Origin: Desulfovermiculus sp041686195
GTDB lineage: Bacteria > Desulfobacterota > Desulfovibrionia > Desulfovibrionales > Desulfothermaceae
Direction of reading: 5' to 3'
Length of the DNA stretch: 19,460 nucleotides
NCBI GenBank assembly: GCA_041686195.1
Contig: JAWLEI010000061.1
Location: 1 to 19,460 of the forward strand
This document shows, one piece after another, positions 6,333-14,464 of the stretch; within the stretch, counting starts at the first letter, position 1, and each line of letters starts with the position of its first letter. The position numbers and the translations under genes were made by a program. The notes below the pieces were generated by a model, which worked only from the letters and a program-made list of their open reading frames with translations, was not told where the DNA came from and did no database searches.

Positions 6333-7676
6333 TTATTTTACAAGTTGGTCCATAATGCGTAGGACTTGATGTCCAAATGTAGAGTCTCTGCAGATTTCCC
6401 GTTCGATATTGGTAATGCCTTTGAGTACGGTAGAATGGCGGCGATTGAATTGGTTGCCTATGTCTTTTAATGAGAGTGCAGTGTATCTTCTGGCCATATA
6501 AAATGCGGTATTCCGTGCCGAAACAAGAGCTCGTTTCCTGCTTTTGGACTGCAGGGCATTTAAGGACATATTAAATGCCCGGCATACGCAGTCAATAATA
6601 TCCTCCATATCCGGGGAGCTACTTTCCTGACTGTAGTTTTGCAAAACCTCCCTGGTCATTTCTTCACTGACCGGTTCTTGCAACAGATTGGATTTTAGGC
6701 AAAGATTGTGCAAGCAACTTTCCATCTGCCGAACATCGGAGCGGATAGAGGAAGCAATCAGGTGACACAGAGAGTCTGAAAGCCCGAGCCCCTTGCTGTT
6801 GGCCTTAGCTTGCAACAGTCGGACGCGAAAGTCCAGATCCGGTTTCTGAATAGGCGTCAGAACGCCGGAACAGAAGTAGGAGGTGAGCTGACTGTCCACC
6901 TTGCCCAACTCCTTAGGTAAAAACGAACTTGAAAAGACCACTTTGCTTCCCCGGTCGTTCAAGTCCTTGATCAGGGACAAAAGCTCTTCCTGCATCTTGG
7001 CCTTGCCCTGAAAAAAATGGACGTCTTCAAGTAAAAGCACATCCACATTGTTTCTGTATTTTGCTTTGAATGTATCTACATCCCGCTCTTTGATTGCCTG
7101 GACCATTTGGTTGGCAAAGTGTTCTGCCGGCACGTAGCACACACTGAGTTCATCTTGTGGTTTCGTTTGACAGAGATGATAGCCGATGGAGTGCAGGAGA
7201 TGGGTCTTCCCCAATCCGGGTGAGGAGCAGAGAAATACGCTGCTGGCTGGAAAGTCATGATTGCACAGGCCGGAACAGGCGGCATAAGCCAATTGATTGC
7301 AGGACCCTACAATAAAATTGTCGAACTTGTACCGCCAGCGATACGGCGAGGGCGCCGGGCGCCGGGAATTGCTGCGCGGTAAAGGAGCCTGTTGCTGCTT
7401 GGAGGATGGATGAATAAGCTGCGGTTGAGCAAAAGAAGGGCTTTTTTGCCCGGCAATGGAAATATGGGGGGTATAGCCCAAGGTATTGGCCGCAGCCTGG
7501 ACAATACTGTCCTGCAGTCTATCCCTCACCCAGGAGGCAACGAATTCATTCGGGGCGGTGAGGTAAATCGTTTTTTCCTGAATTTGAGCCTGAAGAGGCT
7601 TAATCCAAACCTGAAAAATTCCAGGTTTGATTGATTTTTCCAGGTCTGATTGAATGTGCTGCCATGTATTGCTCAT
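6333..7676 (-). CDS. DnaA-like replication initiator paralogue (divergent AAA+ motifs)
   Basis: A 447-residue DnaA-family protein. Domain I (1-75) keeps the usual F/W pattern (FQVWIKPLQA, ASWVRDRL), followed by a Ser/Pro/Gln-rich linker to about 110. In the AAA+ domain Walker A is SSPGLGKTH (151-159). Walker B reads LLLED (usually DD), the sensor 1 strand reads VVFSSS instead of the TSD type, and where DnaA normally has L-R-S-R-F, this protein has LTSYF, so Tyr267 replaces the arginine finger. Sensor 2 Arg in DVRQME is present. Domain IV ends with the DNA-binding signature HSTVLKG (414-420). It can probably bind DnaA boxes but may not form or hydrolyse in the normal ATP filament. There is no dnaN next door; a histidine kinase follows. 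It is probably a second DnaA; if it is the only one in the genome it would be a very unusual initiator. No clear Shine-Dalgarno precedes the ATG. Confidence 0.88.
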   Translation of the reverse strand: MSNTWQHIQSDLEKSIKPGIFQVWIKPLQAQIQEKTIYLTAPNEFVASWVRDRLQDSIVQAAANTLGYTPHISIAGQKSPSFAQPQLIHPSSKQQQAPLPRSNSRRPAPSPYRWRYKFDNFIVGSCNQLAYAACSGLCNHDFPASSVFLCSSPGLGKTHLLHSIGYHLCQTKPQDELSVCYVPAEHFANQMVQAIKERDVDTFKAKYRNNVDVLLLEDVHFFQGKAKMQEELLSLIKDLNDRGSKVVFSSSFLPKELGKVDSQLTSYFCSGVLTPIQKPDLDFRVRLLQAKANSKGLGLSDSLCHLIASSIRSDVRQMESCLHNLCLKSNLLQEPVSEEMTREVLQNYSQESSSPDMEDIIDCVCRAFNMSLNALQSKSRKRALVSARNTAFYMARRYTALSLKDIGNQFNRRHSTVLKGITNIEREICRDSTFGHQVLRIMDQLVK

Positions 7677-8198
7677 AGGATCGGCAGCTTAGTTGGCAGC
7701 CATATTTTTGGCAAATGAGGATATGGCGTATTTTTCCCCGTCAGCATGGTGAAGGTTTCTTGTTATCAACATATTGTTATGATTTGACTTTTTTAGATCA
7801 TCCTCATTGTGCGCTGGTTGTGATCAAATCGTAAAAATACAGTTTGCAAGCGGGCAAAAGAACTTTTTGAGTTTGGTTATCGACAGTTGTTCAAACTTTA
7901 TCTACAAGCAATATTCTTTTTTTGTACAAATTTCGTCTTTTTTCTTTATGATATTCAAAATAAGCTTGAGTCGTAATCTCCGGGGGGCTGAGTGAAATAA
8001 AAAACATTTATACCTCTATCATATTGACATGAATTAAAACTTTTGCAATTGTCATTTCGTTTTCGAACCTTTATGCAGTCAAGTTCACCCCTTTCTGGAA
8101 GCGCTTCGGACATTCAAACACTATTTTTTGTCGTGACCACACTTTTGGGGGACGAAGATCCCTATTCCGCTCAATCACTAACAAAGGAGTGAGACGAG
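7677..8198. promoter_or_regulatory. AT-rich intergenic region with three DnaA-box-like 9-mers
   Basis: This 522-bp spacer separates the divergent dnaA-like and fhs genes. Three 9-mers of form TTATCNACA lie on the plus strand: TTATCAACA (7763-7771), TTATCGACA (7877-7885) and TTATCTACA (7898-7906). Each differs from TTATCCACA only at the sixth base, and the last two are 21 bp apart, two helical turns. The stretch 7905-8050 is strongly AT-rich. A TTGACA at 8024-8029 points toward fhs but has no convincing -10 at the right distance. A 10-bp palindrome, GAAGCGCTTC, lies at 8098-8107. The region may be an autoregulatory DnaA-binding site or part of an origin; the sequence alone does not decide. Confidence 0.5.
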
Positions 8199-9962
8199 AT
8201 GGCTTATGATGCAACCAAAATGCAGGACTGGCAGATCTCTGAGGCGGCGGAAGAAAATATGCCCATGCCTGATGAGTGGCGGGAAAAGCTGGGCCTGGAA
8301 AAGGACGAGATGTTGGCCATGGGCCGGCTGTCCAAGCTTGACTTCTTGAAAATCATGGATCGGTACAAGGACAAGCCTGACGGCAAGTACATCGAAGTCA
8401 CAGCAATAACCCCCACACCTCTCGGTGAAGGCAAGAGCACGACTTCGGTCGGGCTCATGGAAGGATTGGGTAAACGAGGGAAGAATGTTGGCGGAGCGCT
8501 GCGGCAGCCTTCTGGTGGCCCGACGATGAATGTGAAAGGAACGGCTGCTGGCGGCGGAAATGCCATCCTCATTCCCATGACCGAATTTTCTCTGGGCTTG
8601 ACCGGAGATATTAATGACATCATGAATGCTCACAACCTGGCCATGGTCGCACTGACCTCCAGGATGCAGCATGAGCGGAACTACACCCCGGAAAAGATTG
8701 AGCAGCTCTCGGGCATTCCGGCCCTGAACATCGACCCCAAGCGCGTAGAAATGGGGTGGATTATCGATTATTGTGCCCAATCCCTGCGCAACATCATCAT
8801 CGGCCTTGGCGGGCGCATGGACGGCTTCACCATGGAATCCAAGTTCGGCATTGCCGTAAGCTCAGAGTGCATGGCTATTTTGTCAATTGCCAAGGACCTG
8901 GCGGATATGAAGAAAAGGCTCAATGAGGTCACTGTGGCCTTTGACAAGCACGGTAATCCAGTAACCACTGGTGATCTCAAGGTGGGCAACGCCATGACCG
9001 CCTGGATGCGTAACACCATCAATCCCACGTTGATGTGCACTGCCGAGTATCAGCCGTGCATGGTCCACGCCGGTCCCTTTGCCAACATAGCAGTGGGTCA
9101 GTCCTCCATTGTCTCCGACCGGGTGGGCTTAAAGCTCTTTGACTATCATGTCACGGAATCCGGATTTGCCGCAGACATTGGATTTGAAAAGTTCTGGAAC
9201 GTAAAGTGCCGCAACAGCGGACTCAAGCCCCATGTCTCGGTCCTGACTACCACCATCCGGGCCCTGAAGATGCACGGCGGCGGCCCCAGGGTGGTGCCGG
9301 GTCTGCCTCTGCCTGAGGAGTACACCAAGGAGAACGTGGGACTGGTGGAAAATGGCATTGAGAATATGGTCCATTTGATCAATGTCATCCGCAAGTCGGG
9401 AATGAACCCTGTGGTGTGCATCAACTGCTTTCATACCGACACCCCGGCAGAGATAGAGGCAGTGCGCAAGGCAGCAGAAGCCGCCGGTGCACGCTGCGCC
9501 AAGTCAACCCACTGGGCCGATGGCGGCGACGGAGCCCTTGAACTGGCCGATGCAGTTATCGATGCCTGTGAAGACGAGTCCAACTTTGAATTCCTCTATC
9601 CTCTGGAAATGAAGCTTCGGGATAGGGTGGACAAGATCGCCAAGGAGGTCTATGGAGCAGACGGAGCATCCTGGACTCCGGATGCAGAGAAGAAGGCCAA
9701 GATGCTGGAAGAGGATCCCAAATACGCCGACTTTGCGACCATGATGGTCAAGACCCACCTCAGCCTGAGCCACGATCCGACTTTAAAGGGCGTGCCCAAG
9801 GGGTGGACCCTGCCCATTCGGGACGTGCTCATCTATTCAGGTGCCAAGTTCCTGTGCCCCTGCGCCGGAACCATCAGCCTGATGCCAGGTACAGGCTCCA
9901 ATCCGGCCTACACCAAGGTGGATGTGGACACTGAGACCGGCAAGGTGACCGGTCTGTTCTAA
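8199..9962 (+). CDS. fhs: formate-tetrahydrofolate ligase
   Basis: A 587-residue formyltetrahydrofolate synthetase (EC 6.3.4.3), joining formate to tetrahydrofolate with ATP to give 10-formyl-THF. It is the entry step of the methyl branch of the acetyl-CoA pathway and a source of one-carbon units. The ATP-binding loop TPTPLGEGKST spans residues 71-81. It is followed by conserved GGALRQPSGGPTMNVKG, GGGNAILIPM and TGDINDIMNAHNL. The C-terminal section keeps LPIRDVLIYSGAKFLCPCAGTISLMPG and ends at VTGLF, so the gene is complete. Length is slightly above the common 555-560 residues because of an N-terminal extension. An AAAGGAG lies about ten bases upstream of the ATG. It stands alone with its own terminator. 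It suggests an anaerobe with C1 metabolism such as a sulfate reducer or acetogen. Confidence 0.97.
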   Translation: MAYDATKMQDWQISEAAEENMPMPDEWREKLGLEKDEMLAMGRLSKLDFLKIMDRYKDKPDGKYIEVTAITPTPLGEGKSTTSVGLMEGLGKRGKNVGGALRQPSGGPTMNVKGTAAGGGNAILIPMTEFSLGLTGDINDIMNAHNLAMVALTSRMQHERNYTPEKIEQLSGIPALNIDPKRVEMGWIIDYCAQSLRNIIIGLGGRMDGFTMESKFGIAVSSECMAILSIAKDLADMKKRLNEVTVAFDKHGNPVTTGDLKVGNAMTAWMRNTINPTLMCTAEYQPCMVHAGPFANIAVGQSSIVSDRVGLKLFDYHVTESGFAADIGFEKFWNVKCRNSGLKPHVSVLTTTIRALKMHGGGPRVVPGLPLPEEYTKENVGLVENGIENMVHLINVIRKSGMNPVVCINCFHTDTPAEIEAVRKAAEAAGARCAKSTHWADGGDGALELADAVIDACEDESNFEFLYPLEMKLRDRVDKIAKEVYGADGASWTPDAEKKAKMLEEDPKYADFATMMVKTHLSLSHDPTLKGVPKGWTLPIRDVLIYSGAKFLCPCAGTISLMPGTGSNPAYTKVDVDTETGKVTGLF

Positions 9963-9993
9963 ATTGGCTGGAAGATCTGGAAGATAATGTCTT

Positions 9994-10027
9994 AAATCCC
10001 GCCGGTACAACCCGGCGGGATTTTTTT
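9994..10027 (+). terminator. rho-independent terminator of fhs
   Basis: Twelve-base arms at 9994-10005 and 10012-10023 (AAATCCCGCCGG and its complement) enclose a six-base loop and run directly into seven Ts at 10021-10027. The signal overlaps the stop codon of the convergent gene at 10026-10028 and may also slow its transcript. Confidence 0.9.
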
Positions 10028-11624
10028 ATGTGTATTCTTGCCGCCGCAAGGCCTCAAGGACAGCTTCCACCCCCAATTCCAGGACCTGCTCCAGGTCTTG
10101 GGCCGTGTCCAGGACCACATGCTGGGATGGGTTCAGTTCCGTGACCGGCTGGAAGTCGGCCTTCTGAGATTCAAGCAGTAGAGTACGGCCGTCGGAAGCG
10201 TCTGCCGCCTCGGCGAGCCGCTTTTCCAGGCGATGGACCAGGATCTCGTCCGGACACACGCACTCAAGAAGGATGCAGCGAAGGTTCAGCTCCCTGGCCA
10301 TGGCAAAGGCCTGCTCCCTGTACTCGCGGCGACCAAAGGAAGCGTCAAGAATTACCGACCGGCCTTGTTTTAACATTTCGCCAGCCTGATCTATTAAAGC
10401 CTGGTAGGTGGCTTGAGTCGCTTCACTGCTGTAGAGCCCCTGTCCGTATTCATTGAGTTGCTTTTGCTGCGGATCAAGGCCGTGCAGTGTCTTGCGCACG
10501 ACGTCGCTGCGCAGCACTTCCGCTCCAAGCTGATGGCTCAGAGAGCGGGCCACTTCACTTTTGCCCGTCCCCATGAGGCCGCAGAGGATGATCAGAGCAG
10601 GAGATTGGAGCTTGACTGCATAGGACCAGGCCAATTCCAGGAATTGTGCTGCCATATCCAGTGCCTGGCGGCGTTCTTGAAGACTGAATTCCTGTTCAGT
10701 GCTCTCAATGCCAAAGACCTTTCCCCGGGTTAAAGCGTAATACGCCTTGTACAGATTGACCAAGAAGAGCAGATCATGATCACCAGAGGAGTGCACATAG
10801 GTGTGGAGGAGGGTGTCAGCCTGTTTCCAGTAGCCGTTGAACTCCATATCCATGAGCAGAAAGGACAGATCGGCGGCAGTATCAATAAATCGGAACCGCT
10901 CATTGAATTCAATGCAATCAAAGGCTATAAGCTGACCTTCAAACAGACAGATGTGCTCCATGCGCAGGTCTCCATGGCACTCCCGGGTTTTGCCCTGGGC
11001 ATGACGCACAGAGTATAAATCCTGATGCCGGTTCAGGCTCCAGAGCATGACCTGGCGCATGACCCTGTGCCGTCTGGCTGAGATTGCCTTGTTCTTGAGC
11101 ATCTTGGTCTGTTCAAAGTTTTCTTCTATGTTGCGGCGGATAAGGGACAAGGAGCCAAGTTCACTCTCCTGAGGGACTGCCCGGGCTTGAGCATGAAAGT
11201 TGGCCAAAAGATCGGCCAGTTCCTGGAGCAAATGCTCATCAACCCGGTCTTGTCTCAGGAGGACAGGGAACATGGAATCTTCGGACAGTCTGCGCATGTG
11301 GACCACATAGTCCACAATCCTGGCACCTTCTTGTTGGCCCAAAAAAAAATGGCCACCATTATCCTGGCTGACCGGGAGTACCCCCTGATAGACTGTCGGG
11401 GCCAGCCTGGTGTTCAGTCTGACTTCTTCCTGGCAGTAGAAAAGCCTCTTTTCCAGGGTGGAAAAATCCAAAAACCCTAGATTTACAGGTTTTTTTAATT
11501 TATAAACATCTTTGGAAGTCAAAAAAAGGCAGGAAATATGGGTTTGGATGAAATCAACAGATTGTTCCGGCTGGGGATAAAATCGAGCATCTTGCATGGC
11601 TTTGATAACTTCAGTCTGAGGCAT
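10026..11624 (-). CDS. fused aminoglycoside-phosphotransferase-like / P-loop kinase protein
   Basis: A two-domain protein of 532 residues from the ATG at 11624. That start has GAGG six bases upstream; an ATG two codons earlier (11630) abuts the same GAGG and is less likely. The N-terminal half is a kinase of the APH/choline kinase fold (COG2187-like): the catalytic loop HGDLRMEH is near 217-224 and the metal-binding region FDCIEFNERFRFIDTAADLSF follows. The C-terminal half is a P-loop kinase (COG0645-like) with Walker A CGLMGTGKSEVARSL near 348-362 and LRSDVVRKTLHG, resembling small-molecule kinases. The fusion is widespread in proteobacteria but its substrate is unknown. There is no reason to call it antibiotic resistance. 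It is convergent with fhs, and only 47 bp separate its start from the divergent acyltransferase gene. Confidence 0.88.
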   Translation of the reverse strand: MPQTEVIKAMQDARFYPQPEQSVDFIQTHISCLFLTSKDVYKLKKPVNLGFLDFSTLEKRLFYCQEEVRLNTRLAPTVYQGVLPVSQDNGGHFFLGQQEGARIVDYVVHMRRLSEDSMFPVLLRQDRVDEHLLQELADLLANFHAQARAVPQESELGSLSLIRRNIEENFEQTKMLKNKAISARRHRVMRQVMLWSLNRHQDLYSVRHAQGKTRECHGDLRMEHICLFEGQLIAFDCIEFNERFRFIDTAADLSFLLMDMEFNGYWKQADTLLHTYVHSSGDHDLLFLVNLYKAYYALTRGKVFGIESTEQEFSLQERRQALDMAAQFLELAWSYAVKLQSPALIILCGLMGTGKSEVARSLSHQLGAEVLRSDVVRKTLHGLDPQQKQLNEYGQGLYSSEATQATYQALIDQAGEMLKQGRSVILDASFGRREYREQAFAMARELNLRCILLECVCPDEILVHRLEKRLAEAADASDGRTLLLESQKADFQPVTELNPSQHVVLDTAQDLEQVLELGVEAVLEALRRQEYT

Positions 11625-11671
11625 GGTCATCCTCTCTTCTGATTACAGAACTCCATAAGGACAGAGTCATA

Positions 11672-12316
11672 GTGCTTCACTCACGCTTTACCTACACTTG
11701 CCTGACCCTGGCTGTTCAGTTATGGAGCCGGACCTTGCGGTATACCCGGGTCGGCTTTGGTCCTGTCCAACAGGTTAGATCACAAGGGCCAGTCATATTC
11801 GCCCTCTGGCATGACGAGCTTTTTTCCCCATGTTACCTGCATCGCCATGAAGGAATAATAGCCGTGGTCAGCTCCAGCCAGGACGGAGAGATCGTGGCCC
11901 AGATAGCATCCCGCCTCGGATACCAGCTGGCCCGCGGCTCAAGTACTCGAAACGGAATGCAGGCTGTGCGCCGGGTGCTGGAGCAAATGCAGAGCACAAA
12001 AGCGGATGCAGTCCTTACAGTGGATGGCCCGCGCGGTCCAAGGCATCAAGTCAAGGAGGGAGCTGTGTATCTGGCGGCTAAATCCGGCCTGCCAGTGGTG
12101 CCGGTCCGAGTGGATATGCATCCGGTAAAACGTTTTCACAAGGCCTGGGACAAATTTCAGCTTCCTCTGCCAGGGGCGCGGTGTATTGTACATTATGGTC
12201 AACCATACACCCTTGGACGTCAAAAGATCAATTCCCACAGCCTGCGGATGGAATCTGCCAGGCTTGAGTCTGCATTGCAAAAGCTCGGGGCTGGGGGTGA
12301 AATAGGTAAAGGGTAG
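11672..12316 (+). CDS. lysophospholipid acyltransferase family protein (DUF374)
   Basis: A 214-residue protein starting at GTG 11672, with AAGGA about ten bases upstream. The conserved WHDEL (46-50) is this family's version of the HX4D acyltransferase motif. It is followed by VVSSSQDGEIVA, ARGSSTRNGMQAVRR and the substrate-binding block TVDGPRGPRHQVKEGAVYLA (about 116-135). The family transfers acyl chains to lipids at the inner membrane and is related to lipid A and phospholipid acyltransferases; its exact acceptor is not known. The N-terminus has a short hydrophobic stretch (LTLAVQLW) rather than a cleavable signal. It is divergent from the fused kinase and no gene follows for 1.5 kb. Confidence 0.88.
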   Translation: MLHSRFTYTCLTLAVQLWSRTLRYTRVGFGPVQQVRSQGPVIFALWHDELFSPCYLHRHEGIIAVVSSSQDGEIVAQIASRLGYQLARGSSTRNGMQAVRRVLEQMQSTKADAVLTVDGPRGPRHQVKEGAVYLAAKSGLPVVPVRVDMHPVKRFHKAWDKFQLPLPGARCIVHYGQPYTLGRQKINSHSLRMESARLESALQKLGAGGEIGKG

Positions 12317-12445
12317 GGCAGGAGGGGGCAAGGCAATTTTGTTCTTAGATGTAACGACCCAGGAGTGTTCAGTCCCGCCTTTGGCGGGATCAGTGCCGCC
12401 GCTGGCCGCAGACGACCAGTTTGATCGAGAAAGAAACAGGGTATA

Positions 12446-12535
12446 AAGAGGGCTGGGCCTTAGTAGCCCGGGCCTCTCCGAGGGCCGGGAGTGCGTTGAT
12501 CAAAGAGGCTGGGCCTCGGAGAGGGCCAGCCCTAC
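12446..12535. repeat. GC-rich nested direct and inverted repeat
   Basis: The word AAAGAG(G)GCTGGGCCT occurs twice in direct orientation, at about 12446-12461 and 12502-12516. CCTCTCCGAGG (from about 12473) is the inverse of CCTCGGAGAGG (from about 12515). The outer AGGGCTGGGCC and GGCCAGCCCT also pair. The whole can fold into one long branched hairpin. Two simpler hairpins flank it: TCCCGCC-TTT-GGCGGGA at 12373-12389, and TTTTTGGGC/GCCCAAAAA at 12609-12632. This layout suggests an intergenic repeat family or a structured RNA. Confidence 0.55.
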
Positions 12536-13395
12536 TCGGAAAAGCCAGAGCCATCTTAGGGGTAAAATCTAGTTTCATACGAGCCTTGCCTCCGGCAAGT
12601 CTGAAATATTTTTGGGCCAAAGCGCCCAAAAAAATTCCGGATTGATCAGTGATGAAACTTTTGGATGTCCTTCTCCGTCATTCGTCCTCTTTGGCCAAGC
12701 CAGCGACCAGGGTTAGACCTTATATTTGTTGCGTTTCATAAACAACTCCCTTTTTACCGAACCAGCAGGCAAGACATGAGAGTCGAGCATGTTGTTTAGC
12801 ATAAGTGAACGTCAATCTTTTCTAAACATGAGGTTTTCTATGCCCTGTTCCAGGGAGCACGTTTTTGACAGAGCGGCTCACCTTCGAGGATTGATGGTGG
12901 CTTGATGCGTACGAGCCCCGAACATCAGCAGCCCACATACAATACCCTGATAACTCAGGCAATACACGGAACTTAAAGTTATACATCAAAAAATTTTTAG
13001 GCCAGAAAGGATAGGCAGTGTACGGGAATATCACCAGTGTCTATGGTATTTGTCTGGAGATGCCGGATGCATTGACCTGGACCTGGTGTCTGTCCAAAAA
13101 GGGCGACAGGAGGCCCGCAGCTCAGGGCTGCCGGCAGCACGATTCGGTTGAGAAGCTTTCAGCACCAATTGACAGGGCCGAAGCACCCAGGATGGGCTGA
13201 GGACCAGAAGATTTGAATCTCTGGGCACTGTCATTTCTAAAAGTTTACATAATATACATTCTGAGACATTTAGACATCTAACCTGGAGGAGTGCTTGAAC
13301 TCCTTTTAGCTGCGTGCAATGGATCAAATTGCTGGTTGATTATGGATTTTGCTTTGTCACGATCGGGCAATGACGGGCCAAAGCATAACTGTTCA

Positions 13396-13495
13396 NNNNN
13401 NNNNNNNNNNNNNNNNNNNNNNNNNNNNNNNNNNNNNNNNNNNNNNNNNNNNNNNNNNNNNNNNNNNNNNNNNNNNNNNNNNNNNNNNNNNNNNN
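13396..13495. other. assembly gap, 100 N
   Basis: Exactly 100 undetermined bases, the conventional filler for a scaffold gap of unknown size. Flanking sequence is non-coding on both sides. The true distance and content are unknown, and collapsed repeats or insertion sequences are common causes. Confidence 0.98.
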
Positions 13496-13723
13496 CTAAG
13501 TGTAATTCCGTAGGAAAGCGAAGCTATTACACCGGGGCACGCCTTGAATCTCTTCCATTTAGCTGGGTTATGTCCTAATAATCCTGCCTCTTCAGCATGA
13601 CGGGAAGTATTGGTTCAGGAAATGATGTTTACTGCAAGTATACGTCCGAAGGTACTCAATCTCGCCTGGGCTGTTCCATATTCTTTGGATTGTTGAGGTA
13701 TGAAAACATTTCATCTGTTATAA

Positions 13724-13759
13724 AAAAATCCCGGGCGAGATGATCAGCCCGGGATTTTT
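13724..13759 (-). terminator. strong bidirectional-type terminator after lolA
   Basis: Arms AAAAATCCCGGGC (13724-13736) and GCCCGGGATTTTT (13747-13759) enclose a ten-base loop. Read on the minus strand, the stem is followed by seven Ts, ending the lolA transcript 55 bases past its stop codon. The plus strand also has Ts after the stem. Confidence 0.92.
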
Positions 13760-13813
13760 CATTCCCTGCATGCAAAATGAATGTGGATATCTTTTAGGCT
13801 TTCATTTGGTCCC

Positions 13814-14464
13814 TTACTGCCCTTCCATGATTTCTACCCCCTCCGGGGGGGCAAACTCAAAAAGGGACTCTTCGAGATCCACATTGAAGTCTGTGTCTTC
13901 GAAGGTAAGCTGATTTTTGTTGCCAAAGAAATCGACAAGCAATACCTGTTGAATGAGATGGGATTTTGGTTCCAGCCAGATGTGGGCTTTGACCAGACTG
14001 GGTTCAGGATCTTTGGGCACTAACTCGACCTTTATCCAGTCAGAAAAATCCGGGTCTTGGCCTTGATTTTCAATCTTGAAGTCCTGTTTGAGGTTGACCT
14101 CACCGCTGATGAACTCGAGCATGGTCTTTGAATCGAAACGCTCCTGGAAAGAATACTTATAGGCAACGCCATCTTGAGGGAAATAATCCCAAACCACATT
14201 GTTATTGCTGATCAGGAGTTCCTCTTCAGGGCTGGTTGTGTGCCAAAAAATTTTCTCCGGCTTGAGATAGCAAATAGTGCCTTCTCTCTGTTCGCTTTCA
14301 CCGCTGGCTGCATTGGTCAGTTTTTGGCTGAAATCGGTTTCAAAGCTGTTCACTTCGGCGTATTGTTCTTGAATGGAGTTGGCGACATCCTGAGCTGATG
14401 CCGGCAGAAGCCAGATGAATACCAGGATGTTGATAACAAAGATGAAGATCAGTCGCTTGAACAT
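13814..14464 (-). CDS. lolA: outer-membrane lipoprotein carrier LolA
   Basis: A 216-residue periplasmic protein. Residues 1-24 are a Sec signal peptide (MFKRL, hydrophobic core, cleavage likely after PASA). The mature part shows the LolA pattern: an early helix and strand with VNSFETDFSQKL, then GTICYLKPEKIFWHTTSPEEELLISNNNVVWDY, where family members read G-x-hydrophobic-KP-x-hydrophobic-W and Y/W-D. LolA takes lipoproteins from the LolCDE transporter and carries them to the outer membrane, so its presence implies a didermic cell. The ATG has GAGGA six bases upstream. It overlaps by 16 bases the end of the phosphodiester-glycosidase gene, which suggests co-transcription, and is closed by a strong terminator. 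Confidence 0.9.
   Translation of the reverse strand: MFKRLIFIFVINILVFIWLLPASAQDVANSIQEQYAEVNSFETDFSQKLTNAASGESEQREGTICYLKPEKIFWHTTSPEEELLISNNNVVWDYFPQDGVAYKYSFQERFDSKTMLEFISGEVNLKQDFKIENQGQDPDFSDWIKVELVPKDPEPSLVKAHIWLEPKSHLIQQVLLVDFFGNKNQLTFEDTDFNVDLEESLFEFAPPEGVEIMEGQ

Larger units (their letters stand above)
12317..13813. other. gene-poor stretch with repeats and an assembly gap
   Basis: I support no gene here. The left part (12361-12640) is GC-rich with nested direct and inverted repeats. The middle (12640-13395) has only short ORFs on both strands that resemble no family I know. After the N run, the sequence to 13720 is also open only in short pieces, for example a minus-strand reading HAEEAGLLGHNPAKW around 13560-13610 that might be a decayed coding remnant. 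The last bases hold the lolA terminator. A decayed mobile element is possible but no transposase motif or terminal repeat is visible. Confidence 0.5.

Noticed and set aside
8204..8780. Two long minus-strand ORFs inside fhs
   Set aside because: They are antisense shadows of a fully conserved enzyme gene.
12609..12632. TTTTTGGGC/GCCCAAAAA hairpin as a terminator
   Set aside because: The Ts lie inside the stem and are followed by As on both strands, so there is no free T-tract.
12421..12645. Plus-strand ORF rich in Ala, Arg, Pro and Gly across the repeat block
   Set aside because: Its length comes from GC-rich repeats lacking stops. There is no ribosome site, and the opposite strand is equally open.
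12713..12739. Eight-codon minus-strand micro-ORF MKRNKYKV with GGGAG six bases upstream
   Set aside because: The ribosome site is good but the peptide is too short, with no gene behind it and no attenuator-like structure. A chance or decayed start cannot be told apart.
13031..13327. Minus-strand ORF of 98 codons left of the gap
   Set aside because: No recognisable motif, atypical composition, and no ribosome site. Probably non-coding or decayed.
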